Source: Okeania sp. SIO1I7 (GTDB taxonomy: Bacteria; Cyanobacteriota; Cyanobacteriia; Cyanobacteriales; Microcoleaceae). From it: DNA of 64,000 nt. Positions 41,501 to 49,630 of this stretch are shown piece after piece. The first letter of the stretch is position 1. The number at the start of each line of letters is the position of its first letter. The stretch spans positions 1 to 64,000 of the forward strand of contig JAAHGF010000031.1 in NCBI GenBank assembly GCA_010672585.1, in the 5' to 3' direction. Under the pieces are notes generated by a model that was not told the origin of the DNA, did no database searches, and saw only the letters and a program-made list of their open reading frames with translations. The position numbers were made by a program, and so were the translations under genes.

Positions 41501-41835
41501 TGCCTTTGCTTGTTAAGGTAATGCCGTGGATTAGTTCTGAAAAATCTGGTGGAAAGTTGCCACAAATTTATCGTTTTTTGGGTTGGGAAACTGATAATTT
41601 AATTTTGATGGCGTTGAAACGGTCAGAGAGTAATCAGTATTGGGTTTTAAGGTGTTATGAATGTTTGGGAAGAGAGGCAATTTTGAAGTTGGAAAGTGAT
41701 GCTGGTTTGGCAGTAGGAAAAGTTGTTGATTTGTTGGAACGAGATGTTGCTGAACCTTCTGTTGAGTTTGAAAGTAGAAGTTGTGAAATTTCACCTTGGA
41801 AAATAATGAGCTTTACTCTGGATTTTCTGGTGTGA
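38539..41835 (+). CDS. GH38 alpha-mannosidase
   Basis: 1098-residue glycoside hydrolase of family 38, which removes alpha-linked mannose from glycans. The zinc site is seen in GHAHLDLAWLWD (His239 to Asp243), and the nucleophile is Asp353 in AWLPDSFGF. Then come the middle helical domain (LFNQFHDILPGSA, about 553-565) and the C-terminal beta domains (EFGSPLLKIKCWVNW). No signal peptide, so it is probably cytosolic. Around residues 645-660 lies a stretch coded by heptamer-like DNA (GGGGAGTAGGCAGCAGGG), which may be a repeat insertion kept in frame. Codons between about 39,500 and 40,500 are unusually G/T-rich. It is flanked by two tandem arrays. Confidence 0.92.
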   Translation: MQFSIREISTTIEKLRKLTQVDIQRQWRCRQRDIPLTALENLDTWELAVTNERKHIAWKKGKQILWLGQKLIIPSHLNNYFLADLSLKLGLTWWAESAEIYVNGKLVQTGDLFDCSSRILLNPKVMIGETFLIGIKLVSPVHDWGALVKSWCVYENIDNYQLDPGLLADELEILVEYFTKVEVENDLDIDIIKDAVNLIDLQLVGEREKFEECLIKANVEIAKISGKYINSFKLKLLGHAHLDLAWLWDVKETWEVAERTFESVLSLQQDFPELIFCHSTPALYEWIEVNRPDLFNRIKGQVELGKWEFVGGLWVEPELNMVGGESIVRQVLYGQGYFWEKFGRFSLVAWLPDSFGFCWQLPQILEGGGMEFFVTQKLRWNDFMEFPFEVFWWEGLDKSRIFSLMLPPIGEGIDVVRMGRFACEWLVKTGRKNVLWLPGVGDHGGGPTRDMLEVGKRWRESGFFPLLEFTTAESFLVELVGEGSDDFPVWRDELYLEFHRGCYTTHADQKRWNRCCEGLLYEAELFAVFASVVTGAFYRRGDLEVAWKGVLFNQFHDILPGSAISDVYVDANCSWRESERLGLEVLDEAMEAIASEIDFCLPFSFDSGEGGMFYRVIVFNSLNWQRSELVSVALPAPPEKKDCWGVGSRQQGEGLDMDNYSAGMQGDGNDWLVYDNEGKLVSSQVSDQDLLFVASDVPGVGYRVFWLCCGFSDLDKRLYMSTPIPHFTDRIAKKIEFVNTVSLDGEGWLLENDFLRVKVEGEMGNLESIFDKINEREVLGKGKGNELQVFQDEGQYWDAWNIDPNYQEYPLAPAKLIDIGWMERGDLRSCLRVIRKVGKSEFCQDYILEFGSPLLKIKCWVNWQESHTLVKAAFPINIDTDFVTYEIPCGAIKRMTKFQTERDKAKWEVPALRWADISDDNYGVSLLNDCKYGYDAKSDELRLTLLRGSTWPDEEADVGIHEFTYAIYPHLGSWESAGTVQRGYELNLPLLVKVMPWISSEKSGGKLPQIYRFLGWETDNLILMALKRSESNQYWVLRCYECLGREAILKLESDAGLAVGKVVDLLERDVAEPSVEFESRSCEISPWKIMSFTLDFLV

Positions 41836-41861
41836 TGAATTTGGGGAAACGTTGTGAATTG

Positions 41862-42900
41862 AGATGAGCGATCGTTTGTCTCTATCTCGAATTTTTACTT
41901 TGAAGAAAGGTAGCAGTAAAAATTTATCTATAAATATGGCAATTTCTGATTTTTTGTTGTGGGAGATGAAAGATTTTTCTCCATTTGCCTTTTGTCGGAG
42001 TGGGGAATTTCTGCTCTGAGGAAAACTGACGATTTTTTATTTGATTTTGGCAGTGAAAGTTTCTCTATAAATCTGGATATAAATCTGGATATAAATCTGG
42101 CAATTTCTGATTTTTTCCCTGTGGAAGATGCTGAATTTTCTCTATTTGACAATTTCTGATTTTTTCCCTGTGGGAGATGGTGAATTTTCTCTATTTGTCT
42201 TTTGTCTGAGTCGGGAATTTCTACTCTGAGGAAAAATCGTTGACTTTTTGTTGGTTCTGGCAGTTAAAGTTTCTCTATTTTCTGTTGGTTCTGGCAGTTA
42301 AAGTTTCTCTATTTTCTGTTGGTTCGGGCAGTGAAAGTTTCTCTATAAATCTAGATATAAGTTTGGCAATGTCTGATTTTTGGTTGTGAGTGAAAATTTC
42401 CAATAAATATAGATAGCAGTTTGACAATTTCTGATTTTTTCCCTGTGGGAGATGGTGAATTTTCTCTATTTGTCTTTTGTCTGAGTCGGGAATTTCTACT
42501 CTGAGGAAAAATCGTTGGTTTTTTGTTGGCTCTGGCAGTAAAAATTTTTCTATAAATATGGATATAGGTTTGCCAATGTCTGATTTTTAACTGTGGGAGA
42601 TGGTGAATTTTCTCTATTTGTCTTTTGTCTAAGTCGGGAATTTCTGCTCTGAGGAAAAATGTTCGATTTTTCTTTGACTCTGGCAGTGAAAATTTCTTGA
42701 TGAATATAGATAGCAGTTTGACAATTTCTGATTTTTTCCCTGTGGGAGATGGTGAATTTTCTCTATTTGTCTTTTGTCTAAGTCGGGAATTTCTGCTCTG
42801 AGTAAAACTGACGATTTTTATTTTAATTTTGGCAGTGAAAATTTATTTATGAATATGGATATAGGTATGGAAGGTGAAATTTTTGCCTATGGGAAGTATG
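41862..42900. repeat. Second degenerate tandem array downstream of the mannosidase gene
   Basis: At least five diverged units. The shared anchor GGGAATTTCTRCTCTGAG lies near 42003, 42213, 42488, 42636 and 42784, each preceded by GGGAGATG..GAATTTTCTC and CTTTTGTC and followed by GTTGRTTTTT and TCTGGCAGT. Unit length varies (about 148-275 bp) through internal doublings of TTCTCTATAAAT and TGTTGGTTCTGGCAG. No open frame is kept. Its sequence is unlike the array at 36.5-38.5 kb. Confidence 0.8.
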
Positions 42901-43171
42901 GGGAAATATCATTTTAATTTTAGAGAAAATTTTGAGTTTACTCCGAGTAAAAATTGTTGATTATTGAAAGGGGGTTGCCAAGGGAATCAAATATTTATGC
43001 TAATAAAATTTATCTAGTGATCGCCTCTTAAGATAAGTAGGTATCAATAAACATAAAACCGAGATATAAATGCCAAGTTAGTGAAAAAAAGTGCTTACTT
43101 AATGCCTACTTTCTAATTTATTCTCAACATTTTCTACTATTAGATTTTGGAATTTCTCTCAAACTTAATAA
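42901..43171. other. Intergenic, nothing recognised
   Basis: AT-rich spacer between the second array and the stop of the chemoreceptor-like gene. Both neighbours end toward it, so it may hold their transcription ends; no clear hairpin was found. Confidence 0.4.
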
Positions 43172-44548
43172 TTATTCTGTTTTTTCTAAAGTAAAATGTT
43201 TAACTGATTCTGCTAAACTCTGTGTAATATTTATAATTTTTTGTGAAGAATCATATAATTGTTTTGTGACTTGACTTCTTTCGATATTTTGTTTGTGGGT
43301 AATTTGTAAAAATTCTGTGATTTTTTGTAGATTATCGGTCTGATTTTCTCCTAAAGATGAAACATTATCTATATAGTTATTAAATTTATAGATATTCTGA
43401 ACAATTTTAGTTAGTCCTTGCTTAACTTCTTCTCCTAATTTTTGCTGTGGGAATTCTTCTACAACTATATTATTCTCATAAATACTCAGATTTAAGCTTT
43501 GAACATTGTGTTGAAAGTGTTCTAAACTTTTCTTGATTAATTCCCAATTATTTGCCATTTCTTGCAATTTTATTGCTATTTGTAATAGGTCTTCTTTGCT
43601 AGTTTTTCTAGAAGCAAAAATAGCAGTATTTAGTAACAAAAATCTACTGTGAATATTCATTTGCTCGACTAAAGCTTGGATTTTATTTAAATCATAATTA
43701 TACTCAGTCAATCTTTTGACTTTGTGATGGATTTCTGAAATCAACGTATATACTTTCATAATTTCTTGAAAAATATTACCTATTGCCTGGTAACTTGTGG
43801 AAGCATAATTACTAATCTCTTGATAAACTTGTTCAGCTTCCCAGGCTTTATATGCTCTTTGATAAAAGGTATCAACTATCGCTTCTAAAGATGTGAGGAA
43901 AGAATCTATTTCTTCTGCTTGCAACTTACTATCTTGGGATAAATTGTGAAAAATAGTTTTACTATCTTTTGCGATTAGAGTAATAATTTCTTGACTATCA
44001 GAATTGACTTTTTTAACAAGTTTCAGAAAGTTGTTGATAGTCATATTAATACAATAAGATATTACTCCCAATTCTTCGCATCTAACTTTGAGTTTTACAG
44101 AAATTTGACCATGAGCAGCAGTATCTACTTTATCTAACAATTTTATAACTTGACTAGCGATTTTTTCTTGATCCTGTTCGCTCCTTTCTGCTCTAATTTT
44201 TAGATTAATTAGAAGATTACAAATCACGTCAGCCATAGAATTAAATTTTTTAGTCAAATCTTGTAGTTCGTCATTAGCATAAATAGGAATTCTAATATTA
44301 TATTTTCCTTCAGAAATATCCTCTAGACAATTCTCTAGTCTATTAGTTGAACAACGAAGTTTTTGGGCAGTTATAATACCCAAGCTAAATGTTGTAATAA
44401 AACTGGTAATACCTGCTGTACAAGCGACCGCATAATTCCGGTGAGTTTTGCTTAGAAAAGTTGGAGAATACACTATTGTGACAATAGCAGTTGCTATCGC
44501 AGTTATTCCTCCACTCATCAAACCTATCCATAAAGGTTTATTCTTCAT
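43172..44548 (-). CDS. Chemoreceptor-like membrane protein with HAMP, degenerate signalling tip
   Basis: 458 residues with two membrane helices near the N-terminus (about 8-27 and 42-62) and only a short loop between, so there is no outside sensor domain. A HAMP-like part follows (about 66-118: RLENCLEDISEGKYNIRIPIYANDELQ), then long helical coiled coils. The place where chemoreceptors have the conserved NLLALNAAIEAARAGE.G tip reads FLLLNTAIFASRKTSKEDLLQ, so it seems derived from an MCP but with the CheA/CheW-binding tip worn down. Possible role in motility or phototaxis signalling, or loss of it. No che genes nearby. Confidence 0.7.
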   Translation of the reverse strand: MKNKPLWIGLMSGGITAIATAIVTIVYSPTFLSKTHRNYAVACTAGITSFITTFSLGIITAQKLRCSTNRLENCLEDISEGKYNIRIPIYANDELQDLTKKFNSMADVICNLLINLKIRAERSEQDQEKIASQVIKLLDKVDTAAHGQISVKLKVRCEELGVISYCINMTINNFLKLVKKVNSDSQEIITLIAKDSKTIFHNLSQDSKLQAEEIDSFLTSLEAIVDTFYQRAYKAWEAEQVYQEISNYASTSYQAIGNIFQEIMKVYTLISEIHHKVKRLTEYNYDLNKIQALVEQMNIHSRFLLLNTAIFASRKTSKEDLLQIAIKLQEMANNWELIKKSLEHFQHNVQSLNLSIYENNIVVEEFPQQKLGEEVKQGLTKIVQNIYKFNNYIDNVSSLGENQTDNLQKITEFLQITHKQNIERSQVTKQLYDSSQKIINITQSLAESVKHFTLEKTE

Positions 44549-45624
44549 TACAAATTATTGTATTTACTACTCATACAAATTTTATTTGAGGCTGCACAGA
44601 ATTAGGTGGTAGGTGGTAGGTCGTGGCTGGTAGGTGTTATACCAATTTTATGTGAGGTGGCACAGAATTATGAAATTTCTTTACTTGTCTATCTCGAGCT
44701 ACACTCAACCCCAATTAGTATATTATTCTATCCAACTTCTTATAAATTTGGTATCATTTTTATTTTATATGCAATTAACCAAGATCAGAATATCTAGCAC
44801 TGAAATAAATAACTTATTTTCAATAAAATACTAGATAAAGATTTACAGTATATTTGGTGATTAATGTGGTACCTCTGACAGGGTAAATATTTCTTGCTTG
44901 TTCTCTATCCGGCCTCCCAATATTCTCTAATCCCTACTCCCTAAAACCATCAACATAAATACTTTTAATATTGCATTTATTTATGCTCACCTACTTATAG
45001 ATTAGCAGGCAAATGTTTGATATTTATATAGTTCGGTCGTACTCAGAGTTGCTGATTCCATTTCATCAAAATAAAAATTGTTCTAATAATCCAAATTTAT
45101 TTGTAAAACAATCCAAACAAAATAGATAAAAAATCTCAAATTATTATCCCTGTTTCCTAATCTCAATATATTTTTTTATAACTACCTCTAATACTTCTAT
45201 ATAAATGACATCTATAATTTCAAACTTACAATAATTCAACTTAAAATTAATTTTATTCTGTCACTTATGATTAATATCTATTCACTTCTAATTCACATAT
45301 AATTGTTACTTTACTGTGAAAATTGCCACAATGTCTGGATTATCCAGTGAAATTACATCTAATTTCTTGCTTATTCCCTGAAATCCCAAATCCTGTATCT
45401 GAATGAATTGGAAAAGCCTATATTATGATAAAATCATCATAAATTTAATATCAGAATATCAGACAATAATTTAGTTAATTTCTCTATGACCGAACATTGA
45501 GGGAGGGATAACACTATATTAAGAAACTACAAAGCTTATTTACATTTTGTTACAGTAAATATATAGATTTCTCAAGAGGAAGAATTCCCTTAATTTAAAG
45601 ATTATTAACTTAGAGGAAAAATTT
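44549..45624. other. Long intergenic region, no gene seen
   Basis: About 1.1 kb, very AT-rich. At about 44603-44645 lie GGTGGTAGGT repeats like those after the S9 peptidase gene, followed by an R8-like ATACCAATTTTAT. Open frames here are short and have no family. The last 30 bp hold TTAGAGGAAAAA, the ribosome site for the next gene. Confidence 0.45.
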
Positions 45625-46749
45625 ATGAATAGATCTTTTCGTGTCGGCAATCTATTTGGTATACCATTTTATATTAATTCATCCTGGTTTCTTGTCTTAT
45701 TTCTTGTCACTTTAAGTTATAGTAGCAGCCTGGCAGAGCAATTTCCAGAATTGGGTGGAATACTACCATTGATATTAGGATTAATAGCGGCATTATTATT
45801 ATTTTCTTCTGTTTTAGCTCATGAGTTAGGTCACAGTTTTGTTGCTCTATCTCAAGGAATAGAAGTAAAATCAATTACCCTATTTCTGTTTGGAGGTTTA
45901 GCTAGTTTAGATAGAGAATCAAAAACTCCTGGAGAAGCATTTTGGGTGGCAATTGCAGGTCCGTTAGTAAGTATAATTTTATGTGGTTTATTTACTATAA
46001 TTAATAGATTGACAGCCATTACCGGACCAGCAGCATCAATTGTTGAACTTTTAGCTTATATCAACTTAGTCCTAGCATTATTTAATCTAATTCCTGGTTT
46101 ACCACTTGATGGTGGTAATATCCTTAAATCTATTGTTTGGAAAATCACTAATAATCCTTACAAAGGAATTATTTTTGCTAGTAGAGTCGGTCAAGCATTT
46201 GGTTGGTTGGCAATAATTTCTGGTTTAATTCCCACATTTTTATTTAGTAGGTTTCCTGATTTTTGGAATATTCTTATTGGTTTGTTTTTACTACAAAATG
46301 CTGGTCGTTCTGCCCAATATGGAGAAATTCAAGGTACTCTTGCGGACTTAACTGCAGCAGATGCTATTATTCCTAATACCCCAATTGTTTCAGAAAATCT
46401 TTCTTTACGAGAATTTGTGAATGAATATGTAATTGGGAAAGATAGTAGAAAGCAGTTTTTAGTTATTAATGAAGTAGAGCAGTTAGTAGGAGTTATTAAG
46501 GTTGATGATTTGAAATTAGTTAATACTTCTGAGTGGCCTTTAGTTATGGTCAAAGAATTAACTAAACCTGTAACAAATATGGAGACTGTAGTATCTAAAA
46601 CTTCTCTTTTAGAAGTAGTTTCTTTGTTGGAACAAAAGCAAATTAATGAATTAACTGTTATTGATGAGAATGGTGTTTTAGTTGGATTAATTGAAAAAGC
46701 TTCAATTAGTAGTCTGTTGGAAAACAAAGCTCAGGTTAAACCTGCTTAG
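45625..46749 (+). CDS. Site-2 protease family protein (M50) with CBS domains
   Basis: 374-residue membrane metalloprotease. Six or so membrane helices hold the zinc site HELGH at 66-70 and the second motif NLIPGLPLDGG with Asp162. The C-terminal third (about 245-365) has a pair of CBS domains that may sense nucleotides. Such proteins cut membrane-bound substrates such as anti-sigma factors (SpoIVFB/Rv2869c type). No anti-sigma gene is beside it. Start ATG at 45625 with AGAGGA upstream. Confidence 0.93.
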   Translation: MNRSFRVGNLFGIPFYINSSWFLVLFLVTLSYSSSLAEQFPELGGILPLILGLIAALLLFSSVLAHELGHSFVALSQGIEVKSITLFLFGGLASLDRESKTPGEAFWVAIAGPLVSIILCGLFTIINRLTAITGPAASIVELLAYINLVLALFNLIPGLPLDGGNILKSIVWKITNNPYKGIIFASRVGQAFGWLAIISGLIPTFLFSRFPDFWNILIGLFLLQNAGRSAQYGEIQGTLADLTAADAIIPNTPIVSENLSLREFVNEYVIGKDSRKQFLVINEVEQLVGVIKVDDLKLVNTSEWPLVMVKELTKPVTNMETVVSKTSLLEVVSLLEQKQINELTVIDENGVLVGLIEKASISSLLENKAQVKPA

Positions 46750-46811
46750 GTTAATGTCAGAGAAAAAGATTTAATGTGTTATATCGTAGGAGTCAGGAGT
46801 CAGGAGTTATG

Positions 46812-46910
46812 CCATTTCTCTATGAAGTTGCACTTAATATTAAATATGAGAATAGTCAGTTTAATAAGGTCTGAGCAATAATTATTAAGTGCATTGTTGC
46901 AGAGAAATGA
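46812..46910. mobile_element. Inverted-repeat element R7 (~99 bp)
   Basis: ATTTCTCTATGAAGTTGCAC at the left is inverted as GTGCATTGTTGCAGAGAAAT at the right (imperfect, about 27 bp with flanks). No frame. It lies just after the M50 gene. Confidence 0.5.
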
Positions 46911-46929
46911 TATCAGGAGTTAGATTAAT

Positions 46930-47282
46930 GACTTCAATACCAATTTTCAGGTCATAAATTCTCTGTTTTTGTCAAAGGGATATTTCCTGCACTTGCCTTT
47001 TAATTACACTTATTATTCGACCACATTGTTTTTTCAAATTGGTATTATTGGTAGAGAATATGTGGTGTCGTTCAAAACATAGATATGAATGTGAAATAGG
47101 AGTAAGAATGAATGGCTTTTATACCAGTTTTTCGGTCATAAATTCTCTTGATTTTTCAAAGGGATATTTCCTGCACTTGCCTTTTAATTACACTTATTAT
47201 TCGACCACATTGTTTTTTCAAATTGGTATTATTGGTAGAGAATATGTGGTGTTGATCAAAACAAAAATATGAATGTGAAAAT
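46930..47282. repeat. Tandem pair of R8 elements (~165 bp duplication)
   Basis: Two R8 elements of 109 bp, 46937-47045 and 47121-47229, both with ATACCARTTTT at the left and CAAATTGGTAT at the right. Each is followed by TATTGGTAGAGAATATGTGG and AATATGAATGTGAAA-like sequence, so the doubled block is longer than the element. Fragments of the family occur near 6295-6354 and 7994-8062. Confidence 0.7.
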
Positions 47283-47817
47283 TGAAATTTTCTTGTAGAT
47301 ATAAATAATAGGGAATAGAGAAAGATTGAGGAGATTGTAGAATTAGAGAGAAAATTTTTGTTAATTAACTAAGGAATGAAAATCAATTAAAACCAGAGAA
47401 AATTTCAGTATTCAGCTTTTAGCTGTTTCATAAATAATTAATATACACTCCTAAGATCAAGGTTAGTTTTTTTCCAATACTTTGAATTATCTTTAAATCT
47501 CTCAAGACTAATTCCTGCTATAATGGCAATGAATGAATAGCTGAATGCTGAATGCTGAATGCTGAATGCTTACGAGAAAATTAATTACTTTTAAGAGGTT
47601 TTATCAGACCTAAAACAGAAATTTCCGGTATTATTTAATTTACGTTCCTTAGAATATATAATATATAGCAATCTAAGGAAATAGCGCGGATAAATCAAAA
47701 GTTTAAAGTTCAGACAAGACAATATTTTTCCTTCTTCCTTCTTCCTTCTTCCTTCTGCATATATCTTGAAGACCTAATTCTGTAACTAGCAATCTCCCAC
47801 TCAAACCTCATCACTAA
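47283..47817. repeat. Intergenic with TGAATGC tandem tract and R10
   Basis: Holds a GCTGAAT/TGAATGC tract at about 47538-47572 and an R10 copy at 47674-47756 (GCGCGGATAAATCAAAAG .. AATATTTTTCC then CTTCCTTC repeats). No gene. Confidence 0.55.
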
Positions 47818-48555
47818 TTAAAATTTGACTTTATACATTTGAAATAATTCTCCTGGTTGTCGCTTTACTATTTTTCCACCCATAGCTTTAATCATTTTTT
47901 CCCAATTTTCTAAAGGTTCCAAAAATACTTCTGCTCCTAAATAGGTTTCTAAAATTGCCCAATTTTCTGCTAATGGTTGTTCTGGGTTAAGCACATCAAA
48001 AACAAAGTTATTTTCAGGTTTAAGAATGCGTTTTACTTCCTTGAGTACTTCTTCCCAATAATCTATGGGATAATAACAACTAAAACCTGTAGCGATCGCT
48101 AAGTCAAACTCATTTGCTTGATAATTTAATTGGTGAGCAGGTCCTAATTCTACTCCTTTAAATAGTTTATAATTTAGTTGAGAGCCTCGGTGATTAAGAT
48201 TATCTTTGGCAATGGTACTAATTTCTTGACCATAAAAAAAAGCTTCCCAATCACGCCAAGGGTAAATCAAAAAACTCACTCCACAGCCAATATCCAAACA
48301 TTTTTGATTTTTTTTAGGTTTAGCTATTTCCCAAAAAGGTGAAACTATTTTTGCTGTGAGATTACCGGAAGCATAATCATTAAATATTGGCATTGCTTCA
48401 ATTTCCGAGGGTAACTCAAAAGATTCTCCTCGGTAATCTCGATCGAAGCGACTCTGTACTGCGATGATTTGAGTATGCCAATTATCTAAATTTTTTTGAG
48501 CGAACCAGGAAGATTTGTCCCCATCTGAGGACAAGGCAGACTTTTTTTTGGACAT
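47818..48555 (-). CDS. Class I SAM-dependent methyltransferase
   Basis: 245 residues, soluble. SAM motif I is CLDIGCGVSFLIYPW (about 94-108), motif II/acidic YGQEIS (about 115), and the post-I region EFDLAIATGFSCYYPIDYW with LKEVKRILKPENNFVFDVLNPE is typical of class I methyltransferases. The substrate is unknown. Starts 8 bp after the stop of the small membrane protein gene on the same strand, so these two form an operon. Confidence 0.82.
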   Translation of the reverse strand: MSKKKSALSSDGDKSSWFAQKNLDNWHTQIIAVQSRFDRDYRGESFELPSEIEAMPIFNDYASGNLTAKIVSPFWEIAKPKKNQKCLDIGCGVSFLIYPWRDWEAFFYGQEISTIAKDNLNHRGSQLNYKLFKGVELGPAHQLNYQANEFDLAIATGFSCYYPIDYWEEVLKEVKRILKPENNFVFDVLNPEQPLAENWAILETYLGAEVFLEPLENWEKMIKAMGGKIVKRQPGELFQMYKVKF

Positions 48556-48563
48556 TTATTTCT

Positions 48564-48764
48564 CTATCGTCTAGAACCCTTAAGAGCTTTTGTAAAGTTC
48601 TTACGGTAAGATTTGTTACCAATTAATAAAACAGGCCAAAATATAGATAATACCAAACGATTCTGAAGGTTCCGAGAAAAGTTTGTTTGTTCAAACCCAT
48701 TCCAGAACTTCCAGATTCCACCTCCATATATAGCCAGTAATAACAGGCCAATTAACGTACTCAT
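48564..48764 (-). CDS. Small one-helix membrane protein
   Basis: 66 residues: hydrophobic helix (about 2-20, STLIGLLLLAIYGGGIWKFW), then a second apolar stretch (LVLSIFWPVLLI, about 38-49) and a basic tail. This fits a small conserved cyanobacterial protein of unknown role. Start ATG at 48764. It is the first gene of a pair with the methyltransferase. Confidence 0.7.
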   Translation of the reverse strand: MSTLIGLLLLAIYGGGIWKFWNGFEQTNFSRNLQNRLVLSIFWPVLLIGNKSYRKNFTKALKGSRR

Positions 48765-49324
48765 GGCACAAAAACTCTTAAAAAGTCAATTTTTCAGATA
48801 TAGCCCAAGTATAATTATGTAATTAATTTTAATTGGACTTTAAGTTTAATATTCCTATAAAATTATTATAACTAATAAAGGTAATATAGGTAAGTAGGTA
48901 GGTGTAGAAAAATATAAAACCAAGATACAAAATTTCAGGCGATGTGAGAAAAATTGCCTAACTTTTATTTTTTCTAAACAATCATTGTTCTATATTAACT
49001 TGATCTATATACTTAATGATTAAAGAATTAATATTAGATAATATTAAAAAAAACTTCTCTACAGCTACCTACCAATAGGGAAAGAGGAATATAAAGGTCA
49101 TAAAAAGTCAGGAAAAATTTTAATTTTTATAAAGTTTGCTATGTCTAAATTTTATGATATTTTCTGGAGTTTGATTGATTTTGAGTGGAAAATTTGAAGG
49201 AAATATTCGAGTGAAAATTGTAAGCATTCGGCTATTAGCAGTTAGCTAGTCTCCTACAGAGGAACTGCGAACTTCGGTAATGAAAATGAACCTAAATAGC
49301 TAAATTTAGCTGATGCTTTTGCTT
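48765..49324. other. Intergenic, no gene seen
   Basis: AT-rich. Contains TAGGTAAGTAGGTAGGTG (about 48888-48905) and an AGCTATTAGCAGTTAGCTAG short repeat (about 49231-49250). It probably holds the promoter of the small membrane protein gene. Confidence 0.4.
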
Positions 49325-49465
49325 TTACCCAGACTTTGAATTATCGCTCAACCTCAATCCTAATTCCTTCTCCAAACGCAATAAATTAGCAATGCTAAGA
49401 ATTGATACCTGACGACTTTTTGCGTATAATTCCGCAGAAAATACTTGCCAAAAATTTGCTAAAAT
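49325..49465 (-). pseudogene. Short coding remnant, unknown family
   Basis: A 46-codon open piece, with no start codon and ending at TAA, reads ILANFWQVFSAELYAK then SRQVSILSIANLLRLEKELG. The even mix of residues and the amphipathic pattern look like real protein rather than chance, but a TGA precedes it. Probably the tail of a lost gene. I could not name a family. Confidence 0.3.
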
Positions 49466-49630
49466 TCAATAAAAAAAAATCTTAATTATAGTATTTAAAA
49501 GGTAATAAGAAATAATGATTTTTGACCAATTATTTTATTTGCATTCTGACACAATCATATAAAAGGTAGTGTCAATTAGTATTAATGAATTAATAGATAT
49601 GAAGATAAAATTAACAATAAAGGAGGAATT

